Assembly: GCF_013618635.1 (NCBI RefSeq)
Contig: NZ_JABLSJ010000001.1
Location: 186,001 to 250,000, forward strand
Length of the DNA: 64,000 nt
Source of the DNA: Thalassobacillus sp. CUG 92003
GTDB taxonomy: Bacteria > Bacillota > Bacilli > Bacillales > Halobacillaceae
Direction of reading: 5' to 3'
Shown in pieces: positions 44,493 through 53,351 of this stretch (position 1 is the stretch's first letter; every line of letters begins with the position of its first letter). The notes below the pieces were generated by a model that worked only from the letters and a program-made list of their open reading frames with translations, had not been told where the DNA came from and did no database searches. Both the position numbers and the translations under genes were made by a program.

Positions 44493-44604
44493 GATTATCT
44501 CCTCATTTAGTTGGATTTCTATGGTCATTATATAGAATGCAACGGGAAAATGAAAGATTGCCGGTTTATAGACTGCGAGAGTGAGCCCCTTTTTGAGGGG
44601 GGAG

Positions 44605-44634
44605 TTGACAGGTTCATGGCTAGCCCTATATACT
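44605..44634 (+). promoter_or_regulatory. promoter of the SDR-kinase-oxidase-BCCT operon
   Basis: TTGACA (44605-44610) and TATACT (44629-44634), 18-bp spacer. A consensus -35 box. Confidence 0.65.
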
Positions 44635-44654
44635 GTGAACTAATATAAGTTACT

Positions 44655-44717
44655 AGAGCCGAGAGAAAAGTAACTTCCCATGGGGGAGGTATGCTTTTCT
44701 CTCTTTTTTTTGGCTCT
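44655..44717 (+). terminator. leader terminator, probable GlpP antitermination target
   Basis: GAGAGAAAAG (44661-44670) pairs with CTTTTCTCTC (44694-44703), followed by eight T residues. The outer AGAGCC (44655) and GGCTCT (44712) can also pair, and TTCCC/GGGGA can form an inner stem. It starts about 15-20 bases after the expected transcription start and 46 bp before the first gene. A terminator in the leader, next to glpP, is the known GlpP arrangement. Confidence 0.75.
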
Positions 44718-44762
44718 AAAATTGCTCATGGGTAGTAACAGAAGGGATTGTGACAGTGGCAT

Positions 44763-45539
44763 ATGAGTATGACCGATTTCAACATGGATTTCTTTTCATT
44801 AAAAGGTCAGACCGCTCTCGTAACGGGTGGGAACTCCGGCCTGGGGCAGGCGTTTTCCTTAGCATTGGCGAAGGCTGGAGCGAATATTTTCATTCCGAGT
44901 CTTGCCGAGGACGATGGCACGACCCGGGAGCTGATTGAACAGGAAGGCGTCCAAATGGAATTTATGAAAGTGGATATGACGGAATCTGGAGCGCCGAAAC
45001 GGATCATCGAAGCGTGTACGGAGGCGTTCGGCTCAGTTGATATTGTCGTGAACAGTGCGGGGTTGAATAAAGTAGCCAGTTTTGAGGAGTTTGACAAAGA
45101 AAAGTGGGATCCGATGATTCACGTCAACTTGACGGCTGCTTTTGAGATCAGCCATGAAGCGGCTAAGCAGATGATCCCGCAGCGGCATGGCAAAATTATC
45201 AACATTTGCTCGATGTTTTCGTTCCATGGCGGCCAGGGATCTCCGGCCTATGCGGCGACGAAGCACGGCTTAGCTGGATTGACGAAAGCTTATTGCGATG
45301 AGCTGGCCCAGTACAACATTCAAGTCAATGGGCTCGCGCCTGGGTATTATGCGACGGACCTTACCAAAGGCACGCGGCAGGATCCGAAAGCGAACGAAAA
45401 GGTGATTGATCATACGCCTGCTGGTCGCTGGGGAGAACCACAGGATTTAATGGGTGCGACCGTATTTCTTGCCAGTCCGGCTTCCAACTATGTGAACGGC
45501 CACATTTTAGCTGTGGATGGCGGCTACCTCGTCAGGTAA
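44763..45539 (+). CDS. SDR-family oxidoreductase
   Basis: 258 residues from ATG 44763; the nearest purine-rich site (GAAGGG) is unusually far upstream, so ATG 44769 may serve. Classical SDR: TALVTGGNSGLGQAFSLALA (TGxxxGxG), VNSAGLNKVA, catalytic Ser in NICSMFSFHGG, YAATKHG (Tyr-x3-Lys), and PGYYATDLTKGT. Similar to gluconate 5-dehydrogenase/KduD-type polyol or keto-acid reductases. First gene of the operon that also has a kinase, a flavin oxidase and a BCCT transporter. Confidence 0.87.
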   Translation: MSMTDFNMDFFSLKGQTALVTGGNSGLGQAFSLALAKAGANIFIPSLAEDDGTTRELIEQEGVQMEFMKVDMTESGAPKRIIEACTEAFGSVDIVVNSAGLNKVASFEEFDKEKWDPMIHVNLTAAFEISHEAAKQMIPQRHGKIINICSMFSFHGGQGSPAYAATKHGLAGLTKAYCDELAQYNIQVNGLAPGYYATDLTKGTRQDPKANEKVIDHTPAGRWGEPQDLMGATVFLASPASNYVNGHILAVDGGYLVR

Positions 45540-45566
45540 ACCATCGGAAAGGAGGGTGTTAACGGT

Positions 45567-47006
45567 ATGCGTAATAAATATGTGATTGGTATCGACGAAG
45601 GGTCGCAAAGCGCGAAGATTGTGATTTTCGACCTGGAAGGAAACGTTGTCAGCGAAGGTACCGAGGCTTTGCGGCCTGTCAGCATGCCCGAACCAGGACA
45701 CGTGGAGCATCCGGACGATGATTTGTGGGATGCGATTGTCGAGGCCAGTCAAAAGGCCTTAACCAATTTTCCGGGCAACAAATCGGACATCATCGGCATC
45801 GGATTGTGTACGATTCGATTTTGCCGGTGCGTACTTAAGGAAGATGGCACACTCGTTTCACCGGCGATGAGCTGGATGGATAAGCGAGTGTCCAAGCCTT
45901 ATGAACCGACCCATCCGGAGGCAGCTTATGTAACCACATCATCCGGTTATATCACGCATCGCCTGACAGGGGAATTCCGAGATACGGCGGCCAACTACCA
46001 GGGGATGTGGCCCATAGATACGGAGATGTGGGATTGGAGCGAGGATGAAGAAGTCTTTGATAATTACAACATCCCACGTGAGCGCCTGTTTACGCTGCAA
46101 AATCCGGGCACGGTCCTCGGGCACGTTACGGGAACGGCGGCGGAACAAACGGGCCTTCCTGCGGGTCTGCCTGTCGTTGCCACAGCCAACGATAAAGCGG
46201 TGGAGGCGTTGGGCGCGGGCATCCTTTCAGGAGATACAGCGCTGATTTCGTTGGGGACGTATATTGCCGGAATGGTCCATGGGCGCGAAAACCCGCAGGA
46301 GAGTACGTATTTTTGGTCCAATTTTGCGGCCATCCCTGGTGAATATTTGCATGAGAGTAACGGCATTCGTCGCGGGATGTGGACGGTCAGCTGGTTCAAG
46401 GAGATGTTTGGAGATGAATTGAACAAACAGGCGCAAGCACGCGCCCTGTCGTCTGAGGATCTGTTGAATGAAGAAGCGGCTGATACAGTTCCAGCCGGGA
46501 GCGACGGGTTGATGACGGTCCTCGATTGGCTCCCGCCAGCAGATGCGCCTTATAAAAAAGGGATGATGATTGGCTTTGACGGGCGGCATACGCGTGCCCA
46601 TATCTATCATTCCATATTAGAGGCGATCGCCTTGACGATGAAGTCGAATGTCGAGGCGATGTGTGAAGAGAAAGATATGGAGCTGAAGAACCTCGTTATC
46701 TCAGGAGGCGGGTCGAACGGCGATCTGATGATGCAGCTATTTGCCGATGCATTCGGTCTGCCGGCTAAGCGGAATACCGTCAACGGGGCTGCCAGCTTAG
46801 GGGCTGCGATCAATACCGTAGTAGCGCTTGGCGAATATGACAGCTATGAAGAAGCAACCCGGCACATGGTTAAGGTGCGCGACACATTTACACCGGACCC
46901 AGACAAGCAAGCTTTCTACAATCGCTTCAATGACGAGGTTTATCAACAGATCACCACATATACGGACGGCCTCTTGCAAAAAGCGTCCGCCTTTTTCAAT
47001 GACTAA
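45567..47006 (+). CDS. FGGY-family carbohydrate kinase
   Basis: 479 residues behind AAAGGAGGG. FGGY-N: IGIDEGSQSAKIVIFDLEGN, where the usual DxGT loop reads DEGSQS; GLCTIRFCRCVL and AMSWMDKRV. FGGY-C: LISLGTYIAGMV and the adenosine motif VISGGGSNGDLMMQLFAD. Closest by pattern to the xylulose/glycerol/erythritol kinase branch. With glpP adjacent, a glycerol-like polyol substrate is plausible; unproven. Confidence 0.87.
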   Translation: MRNKYVIGIDEGSQSAKIVIFDLEGNVVSEGTEALRPVSMPEPGHVEHPDDDLWDAIVEASQKALTNFPGNKSDIIGIGLCTIRFCRCVLKEDGTLVSPAMSWMDKRVSKPYEPTHPEAAYVTTSSGYITHRLTGEFRDTAANYQGMWPIDTEMWDWSEDEEVFDNYNIPRERLFTLQNPGTVLGHVTGTAAEQTGLPAGLPVVATANDKAVEALGAGILSGDTALISLGTYIAGMVHGRENPQESTYFWSNFAAIPGEYLHESNGIRRGMWTVSWFKEMFGDELNKQAQARALSSEDLLNEEAADTVPAGSDGLMTVLDWLPPADAPYKKGMMIGFDGRHTRAHIYHSILEAIALTMKSNVEAMCEEKDMELKNLVISGGGSNGDLMMQLFADAFGLPAKRNTVNGAASLGAAINTVVALGEYDSYEEATRHMVKVRDTFTPDPDKQAFYNRFNDEVYQQITTYTDGLLQKASAFFND

Positions 47007-47027
47007 CTTACAAAGGGGTTTTATTCA

Positions 47028-48470
47028 ATGGCATTAACGCGCGAACAGATTGTCAACGATGTACAAGCGATGCTTCCTCAGGAGCAGATTATTACTGATG
47101 AAGCTGTATTGAAAGAAAACAGTGCGGACCGGTTCAGAAAATTTGAAACGATCCACGATATATACACCCAGCCGCTTCCGGCTGCGGTGGTGAAGGTGAC
47201 GAGCGCTGAGGAAATATCGCGCCTGCTGCAGTATATGAACGACCATAACATCAATGCTGTCCCGCGGACCGGGGGATCAGCGACTGAAGGCGGCCTGGAA
47301 ACAGCCGTGGAAAACTCGCTCGTCATTGACGGCTCGCCGATGAATGACATCGTCAGCATTGATTCCTATGACATGCTGGCCACAGTGAAATGCGGCGTAC
47401 CTTTAGAGGATTTGGAAACGGAATTGCGAAAACAAGGGCTGACGACAGGACACTCCCCTCAATCGAAACCGCTGGCTCAAATGGGCGGGCTCGTGGCGAC
47501 CCGAAGCATTGGCCAGCTCTCCACGTTATATGGCGGCATCGAGGATATGGTCGTCGGTGTTGAAGCCGTGTTTCCGAATGGAGAGATCACGAAAATCAAG
47601 AACATCCCGCGACGGGCAGCCGGACCGGATATCCGCCACGTCATCATCGGAAATGAAGGCGCGCTTTGCTACATTACCGAGGTCACGGTCAAAGTGTTTC
47701 AATACCAGCCTGAGCACAATCAGTACTATGGCTACGTCCTCGATAACATGAAAACCGGCTTCGACATTTTACGTGAGGTGATGGTGCAAGGCTACCGTCC
47801 TTCTGTCGCGCGTCTCTATGACCCGGAAGACGCGGCTGATCATTTCGATTTTTCCCAAGGCAAATGCGTGCTGATTTTCATGGCAGAAGGTCCGCAGCGG
47901 ATTGCCGAAGCCACCGGGCAAGCGATCGAAGCTATCGTCGCGCAGTACAGTGAAAGCGAGCGCGTGGAAAGCCGGCTGATCCAGGAATGGTTTGAAAATC
48001 TGAACTGGGATCCGTCCAAAGTGGAGGAAGAACGCCAAGCGATCAAAGATTCCAATAACATCGGCTTCACGACGGAAGTGTCCGGATCATGGAGCGTCAT
48101 TCATGATATTTATGAACGCTGCATCACACGCATTCGCGAAGAGATCCCGCACATCACGATGCTCGGCGGCCATTCGTCGCACAGTTACTTGAATGGCACC
48201 AACATGTATTTCGTATACTATTACGATCTCGTTGATATTAAACCAGAAGAAGAAATCACGGCCTATCACTATCCGATCAACAAGATCATCGTCGAAGAAA
48301 CAATCAAAGCCGGGGGTTCGATGGTCCATCACCACGGTGTCGGCAAGCATAGAACGCCGTGGATCAAGGATGAATACGGTTCGTCGTACTACATCCTGGA
48401 AACATTGAAAAAAGCGTTCGATCCAAAATGCATTATGAACAAAGGAACCATTTTTCCAACAGACGATTAA
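47028..48470 (+). CDS. FAD-linked oxidase (alkylglycerone-phosphate synthase/GlcD-like)
   Basis: 480 residues, ATG behind AAAGGGG. PP-loop FAD-binding domain: LQYMNDHNINAVPRTGGSAT (FAD_binding_4), SPQSKPLAQMGGLVATRSIG, and IGNEGALCYITEV. The C-terminal cap has GGHSSHSYLNGTNMYFVYYY and the histidine cluster MVHHHGVGKHR typical of the AGPS branch. Ends in FDPKCIMNKGTIFP. AGPS relatives exchange or oxidise the substituent on a dihydroxyacetone phosphate or hydroxy-acid. Could act after the FGGY kinase on a phosphorylated polyol derivative. Confidence 0.87.
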   Translation: MALTREQIVNDVQAMLPQEQIITDEAVLKENSADRFRKFETIHDIYTQPLPAAVVKVTSAEEISRLLQYMNDHNINAVPRTGGSATEGGLETAVENSLVIDGSPMNDIVSIDSYDMLATVKCGVPLEDLETELRKQGLTTGHSPQSKPLAQMGGLVATRSIGQLSTLYGGIEDMVVGVEAVFPNGEITKIKNIPRRAAGPDIRHVIIGNEGALCYITEVTVKVFQYQPEHNQYYGYVLDNMKTGFDILREVMVQGYRPSVARLYDPEDAADHFDFSQGKCVLIFMAEGPQRIAEATGQAIEAIVAQYSESERVESRLIQEWFENLNWDPSKVEEERQAIKDSNNIGFTTEVSGSWSVIHDIYERCITRIREEIPHITMLGGHSSHSYLNGTNMYFVYYYDLVDIKPEEEITAYHYPINKIIVEETIKAGGSMVHHHGVGKHRTPWIKDEYGSSYYILETLKKAFDPKCIMNKGTIFPTDD

Positions 48471-48564
48471 TCCAACATCAGCGTAGGGGCCAGGGCTTAG
48501 CTTAGCCCGGTCGCACCTGCCTGATCATCACGTTATGAAAGCGATTTTTTTGAGGAGGAAAAAA

Positions 48565-50106
48565 GTGAACTTTTTAAAAGACAATGCGATTCGCCCGCTG
48601 GTTTTCTTACCGGCGTTCATCTTACTATTGATTACCATTATCCTGAATTTTGTTAGCTATGAGTGGTTTTTAGACGTAACGACGACCGCTACGACGTTCA
48701 TGACCAATGACATGGGCTGGATCTTCAGCATCGCCGGCGTCGTATGTGTAATTTTAATCATATTTGCGTATTTTTCCCCGCTGGGAGACGTCAGAATCGG
48801 CGGACCAGACGCCAAACCGTTGCTGCGCAAGAAAACATGGTTCGCGGTCACCTTGACGACCACGATCGCAGCCGGCATCTTATTTTGGGGAACAGCCGAA
48901 CCGATTTCCCACCTGACGAGCCCGCCTGAATCATTGGGGATCGAACCCATGTCAGCTGAAGCTGCGCTATTTGCCATGGAAACCCTATACCTGCACTGGA
49001 CATTCATTCCGTATGCCTTCTATTCCGTCCCTGCCATCGTATTTGCATTTGCCTACTATAATATGAATCGTTCGTTCAGTGTCGGCACGCAAATATCGCC
49101 AGCCTTTAAAAACTACAACCAAGACAAACTGAACGTGATCGTCGACGCGGTCATTTTATTCGCCGTATCAGCGGCCATCTCATCATCATTCGGAACATCC
49201 GTCATGAACATGGGAGGAGGCATCAATTCCCTGCTCGGAATCGATAACGGCCGCGCACTCTGGGTCGTCATCACCATCGTAGGGACCATCGCGTTTATCA
49301 TCTCCTCCAGTACCGGGCTGTTACGAGGCATCCGCGTCCTAGCCGACTTTAACATCTATATCTATTACATTATCATCGCAGCCCTGATCATATTAGGTCC
49401 GACCGTATACATGTTCAGCGTCGGTACCGAAAGCTTCGGCGGCTTTCTTTCTCACTTCTTTGAAAAAGCCCTATTTACCGGCGGAGCAGCCGGCGACACG
49501 TGGGCCAGCGGCTGGACCACATTTTACTGGTCAAACTGGATGGCCTGGGCACCCGTTACCGCCGTCTTCCTGGCCAGAATCGCCTACGGCTACAAAGTAA
49601 AAGAAGTCATCATGATGAACTTTGTCATCCCCGGCTTTTTCAGCGTGCTCTGGATGACCGTCCTCGGCGGCTCAGCCATCAACTTCCAAATGACCGGAAA
49701 AGTTGACATCGCCGGCATCATCGACTCCCAGGGCACAGGAGCCGCAGCCTATGCCGTTCTAGAACAACTGCCATTCTCAAGCATACTCATCGCCCTGTAC
49801 CTACTGGCCGTCATGCTCTCATTCATCACCGCCACCGACTCCACCACGAACGCCATGGCCAGTATCAGTACCAAAGGCATCACCCAGGGCGCACAGGAAG
49901 CACCTGTCTTGATCAAAATTACCTGGGGTGTCATCGTCGGAGCCGTCGCCCTCATCTTCATCGCAACGCTCGATGTCGAAGGGATCAAAACCCTATCGTA
50001 TCTTGGCGGCTTTCCCGCCCTGTTCCTGGGGATATTCAGTATCCTTTCGCTGATCTTCATTATGCGGAACCCTAGTAAATTTGACCGCTATCCTCAGGAT
50101 AAATAG
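48565..50106 (+). CDS. BCCT-family betaine/choline/carnitine-type transporter
   Basis: 513 residues from GTG 48565 with GAGGAGG upstream; an ATG at 48535 is in frame but would bury that site. Twelve hydrophobic segments. The BCCT signature is visible: TIAAGILFWGTAEPISHL, TLYLHWTFIPYAFYSVPAIV, and the later TGLLRGIRVLADFN and FLSHFFEKALFTGG. Known members import quaternary ammonium or sulfonium compounds with sodium or protons. It ends the operon, which suggests the operon's substrate carries such a group. Confidence 0.9.
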   Translation: MNFLKDNAIRPLVFLPAFILLLITIILNFVSYEWFLDVTTTATTFMTNDMGWIFSIAGVVCVILIIFAYFSPLGDVRIGGPDAKPLLRKKTWFAVTLTTTIAAGILFWGTAEPISHLTSPPESLGIEPMSAEAALFAMETLYLHWTFIPYAFYSVPAIVFAFAYYNMNRSFSVGTQISPAFKNYNQDKLNVIVDAVILFAVSAAISSSFGTSVMNMGGGINSLLGIDNGRALWVVITIVGTIAFIISSSTGLLRGIRVLADFNIYIYYIIIAALIILGPTVYMFSVGTESFGGFLSHFFEKALFTGGAAGDTWASGWTTFYWSNWMAWAPVTAVFLARIAYGYKVKEVIMMNFVIPGFFSVLWMTVLGGSAINFQMTGKVDIAGIIDSQGTGAAAYAVLEQLPFSSILIALYLLAVMLSFITATDSTTNAMASISTKGITQGAQEAPVLIKITWGVIVGAVALIFIATLDVEGIKTLSYLGGFPALFLGIFSILSLIFIMRNPSKFDRYPQDK

Positions 50107-50115
50107 ATTACATGT

Positions 50116-50141
50116 AAAAATCCCACTTCGGTGGGATTTTT
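50116..50141 (+). terminator. terminator after the BCCT gene
   Basis: AAAAATCCCAC and GTGGGATTTTT (11 bp) with a UUCG-type loop, 10 bp past the stop. Confidence 0.9.
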
Positions 50142-50179
50142 ATGTTGGGGAGGGGAGGTTGGACTTGAAGTGTGAGCTT

Positions 50180-50470
50180 GACTGATATATCGGGATTTGG
50201 ACCGATATCTGGAGCGTTGTGACCGATATACGAGAGGTTTGACTGATATGTGGTGGCTAGACCGATAAATGGCGGGGTGGACCGATAAGAGTGCGAGTTA
50301 GACTAATATATCGGGATTTGGACCGATATCTAGAGCGTTGTGACCGATATACGAGAAATTAGACTGATATGTGGTGGTTAGACTGATAAAAGGCGGGTTG
50401 GACCGATAAGAGTGCGAGTTAGACTGATATATTAGGATTTAGACCGATATCTGAGTAAGTTAGACTGATA
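50180..50470. repeat. array of 15 GAC(C/T)GATA-type repeats spaced 19-21 bp
   Basis: Cores start at 50180, 50200, 50221, 50241, 50260, 50280, 50301 (GACTAATA), 50321, 50342, 50362, 50381, 50401, 50422, 50442 and 50463. Six units (50180-50300) are repeated as 50301-50421, a 121-bp higher-order period with few differences, and a third copy begins at 50422. Located 40 bp past the BCCT terminator. No gene is seen between 50142 and 50640. Confidence 0.9.
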
Positions 50471-50577
50471 TATTTAGAGGTAACATCGAAGGAGGAGATT
50501 TTCCAGCCAAATGAGAGGCCTCCACCATCATTTCTCCTCAACAATGCAAGCAAAGCAAGTCAAGATCTAACCAAATG

Positions 50578-51540
50578 AAAAATCCCACGGCCGTGGGATT
50601 TCCTTATTGAACTTCGATTGGTTTGCAATCTGACATGCTAGGTTTACGAGCCGAACATACTGCTATTCGAGCCAAACCTTAAGTATTCATGCCGGACATC
50701 GGGAGTGAGCAAGAGCCCCACTGGATTGCAAGCCGAAACGTGAGCATTATGCGCCAAACTGAGAAGATTACAATCCAAGCAACTAGATTTACAAGCCAAA
50801 CTAGGTTCAGCTCCCACCTTACATGCCAGTTTCTCAACATTTCGAGCCGAATCAGCCCTGCACCGATCCAAATTACCGCTACACCATGCCGAATCGGGCC
50901 TGCTACATGCCAGATTCAGCATGTTATATTCCTCCACCCATTTACATTTCAAGAACCATCAAATATAGGCTAAGCCACCACCGAAATATGCCAGCTCCCC
51001 CACAATATAAGCCGGCCCTCCCAGCCCAGCTATTGCCTGAACCTATCCAAATGGAAAATCCCACGGCCGTGGGATTTTCTTATTGAACTTTGATTAGTTT
51101 GCAATCCACCATGCTAGATTTACGAGCCGAACATCCCGCTATTCATGCCAAACCTCAACAAATCCATGCCGACCCTCGAAAGATAGCAAAAACCCCGCTG
51201 GCTTACAAGCTGAAACGTGAGCATTACGCCCCGAAGTGAGAGAATTACAATCCAAGTAACTAGATTTACAAGCCAAACTAGGTTCAGCTCCCACCTTACA
51301 TGCCAGTTTCTCAATATTTCGAGCCGAATCAGCCCTGCACCGATCCAAATCAGTACAGCACCATCCCGGTTACTAGATTTTATAAGCCGAAATGAGAGAT
51401 TTACATGCCTCACCACATTTACAATCCAAAAAGAACCGTAATACATTCCAAACCAGCACAAAATCAAGCCAGATCACTCCCAATATAATTCGCCCGCCCA
51501 ATCCCCGCCCTGCTCCATCCCACAAAAACCGCATCACATA
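50578..51540. repeat. two 475-bp tandem blocks, each a hairpin plus CC(A/G)AA repeat array
   Basis: Block 1 begins with the hairpin AATCCCACGG/CCGTGGGATT (50581-50600), block 2 with the same hairpin near 51057-51076. Each is followed by CTTATTGAACTT, then units with cores ACGAGCC, TACAAGCCAAA, TACATGCCAG, TTCGAGCCGAA, CACCGATCCAA at about 21 bp. Long stretches agree between blocks (TAGATTTACAAGCCAAACTA, GGTTCAGCTCCCACCTTACA). Another hairpin (AAATTCCAC/GTGGAATTT, 51546-51568) closes the region. No gene is seen in the region 50107-51721. Confidence 0.8.
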
Positions 51541-51671
51541 ATGAAAAAATTCCACAATCGTGGAATTTTGAAAGTCTATCAAACCAGTCAATTTGGTAGA
51601 TCTCACAAACAACAGGCTTTAATTTCAGAGGATATAACGAATAAATGTGTCGGATTTTCAGGTATGATGAA

Positions 51672-51700
51672 TTTACACTATTTTCTGAATATTCTATGAA
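51672..51700 (+). promoter_or_regulatory. candidate promoter of the peptide transporter operon
   Basis: TTTACA (51672-51677) and TATGAA (51695-51700), 17-bp spacer, 22 bp before the start codon. Confidence 0.4.
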
Positions 51701-51721
51701 AAATCATGAGGGGGAGAAGTC

Positions 51722-53281
51722 GTGAGGTTTAAATCATTTATTTTAGTCATGATTGCGTTGCTGTTTGTTGTGGCTGGCTGCACGGATCCGACGGAGAGTA
51801 CAGATTCTGGAGGCGATGATAGTGGAGATCAGGAAGCGGGCGATGGCGGGACGTTGACGATTTCGGATTTATCTGAGGCTCAGAGTCTGGACCCTCATAT
51901 GGTAACGGATGCGGCGTCGATGCGCTATATTGAAAATATGTATAGTACGATGTTCCGTTATGTTGCGGGTGAATATGGTGAGGTTGAAGGGGAGTTGGTT
52001 GAAGATTATGAGCTCTCTGAAGATGAGACAACCTATACGTTTACGCTGCATGAGGGTGTGACGTTCCATAACGGGGATGCGTTGACGTCAGAGGATGTGA
52101 AATATTCGTTTGAACGGATGATGGAGGATGGTGTCAGAAAGGATCAGTTTTCGGCGGTAGAATCGATTGAGACGCCTTCTGAAACCGAAGTCGTTGTGAA
52201 CTTGGAACAGCCGATTGCTCCGTTTTTGACGTTTCTTGCTTATCCGATGAATGCGATTGTGAATCAGACGGTTGTAGAGGAAAATGGCGGAGAATTGGAT
52301 AGTGTCGATGCGGGCAGTGGTCCTTTTGAATTGAATGAATGGACGAAGGACCAGGAGATGGTGCTGGATAAATTTGATGATTACTTCAAAGAAGGCAAGC
52401 CTCATCTTGATCAAGTGGTGTGGCGTGCCATTCCTGATGAAACGGCACGGACGACAGCGATCCGTAATGGTGAAATTGATATCATCTTGCAAGCGCAGCC
52501 GAAGAATGTGGAGCGGCTTGAGCAAGCGGAAGGTGTCAATGTCGAAGAGGTGCTCGGGACGTATTGGGAATATGTCGGGTTTAATGTGGAAGATGACGTC
52601 ATGGAAAATAAACAGGTGCGTCAAGCGATTGCGTGGGCAGTCGATCGGGATGCCATTAATGAGACCGTGAAGTTTGGACAAGCTGTGCCGCTGCGTGGCG
52701 GCAACATTCCCGAAAATCATTGGGCTCACATGGAGGAAGAGGTTTATCCGGAACGGGATCTTGATAAAGCCCGCGAGCTGCTTGAAGAAGCAGGCTATGG
52801 CGATGGCCTGGAGCTGTCGATGAAAGTGAGCAACAACCAATCCCAGATTGATGCGGCTCAAATGATCAAGCAGCAGCTTAAAGAGGTTGGGATTGAGCTC
52901 GAAGTTGTGTCCCAGGAAAACAGTGTCTTTTTTGAACAGTTAGGCAGCGGGGATTTCCAATCGACGGTCGTCGGCTGGGTCGGGTTTGTTGATCCGGATG
53001 AGTATTTGTACAACATATTCCATACGGAAGGCATGTACAATCAGCAAAATTACTCGAATCCGGAAGTCGATCAATTGCTCGAACAGGGGCGTAAAGAGAT
53101 GGATCAGGAAAAACGAAAAGAAATCTATGCAGAAGCTCAAAAAATCATTGCTGAAGATGCGCCGATGGTGTTCTTGTATGCGAATCCGCAAATATCAGCC
53201 ATCCGTGATCGTGTCGAAGGCTTCAACGTCGATCCAACGGTTACCACGATTTCTTTAGAAAATACGAAAGTAGCACAGTAA
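51722..53281 (+). CDS. peptide ABC transporter substrate-binding lipoprotein
   Basis: 519 residues, GTG start behind GAGGGGGAGAAG. Lipoprotein signal ending in FVVAGC with the cysteine at 20. SBP family 5 features: EAQSLDPHMVTDAASMRYI, the signature LHEGVTFHNGDALTSEDVKY, RQAIAWAVDRDAIN, and LLEEAGYGDG. Binds di- or oligopeptides (or nickel or glutathione in relatives) and delivers them to the two permeases. First gene of a seven- or eight-gene operon. Confidence 0.9.
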   Translation: MRFKSFILVMIALLFVVAGCTDPTESTDSGGDDSGDQEAGDGGTLTISDLSEAQSLDPHMVTDAASMRYIENMYSTMFRYVAGEYGEVEGELVEDYELSEDETTYTFTLHEGVTFHNGDALTSEDVKYSFERMMEDGVRKDQFSAVESIETPSETEVVVNLEQPIAPFLTFLAYPMNAIVNQTVVEENGGELDSVDAGSGPFELNEWTKDQEMVLDKFDDYFKEGKPHLDQVVWRAIPDETARTTAIRNGEIDIILQAQPKNVERLEQAEGVNVEEVLGTYWEYVGFNVEDDVMENKQVRQAIAWAVDRDAINETVKFGQAVPLRGGNIPENHWAHMEEEVYPERDLDKARELLEEAGYGDGLELSMKVSNNQSQIDAAQMIKQQLKEVGIELEVVSQENSVFFEQLGSGDFQSTVVGWVGFVDPDEYLYNIFHTEGMYNQQNYSNPEVDQLLEQGRKEMDQEKRKEIYAEAQKIIAEDAPMVFLYANPQISAIRDRVEGFNVDPTVTTISLENTKVAQ

Positions 53282-53289
53282 TGTTGGAA

Positions 53290-53321
53290 AAAGCGACCTT
53301 TAATCTCTCATGGGTCGCTTT
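53290..53321 (+). other. intercistronic hairpin after the binding-protein gene
   Basis: AAAGCGACC and GGTCGCTTT (9 bp) with a 14-base loop, followed by CTC. It lies 8 bp past the stop, comparable with the hairpin behind the sugar-binding gene; likely raises the binding protein to permease ratio. Confidence 0.6.
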
Positions 53322-53351
53322 CTCTTTCGATTGAAAGGAGAGAGGACTCGG

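Noticed and set aside
44595-44762. A riboswitch in the 44.6 kb leader
   Set aside because: The leader before the terminator is too short for a known aptamer, and GlpP antitermination explains the structure.
48481-48564. A terminator between the oxidase and BCCT genes
   Set aside because: GGGCTTAGC/GCTTAGCCC gives only an overlapping imperfect hairpin without T tract; the genes are probably one operon.
41364-50470. Possible CRISPR arrays in the 19-21 bp repeats
   Set aside because: Cores are only about 8 bp, the pitch is too short for spacers, the intervening bases are similar rather than unique, and no cas gene is in the window.
52088-52861. 257-codon minus-strand frame
   Set aside because: Antisense to the peptide-binding lipoprotein with all family signatures in the plus frame.
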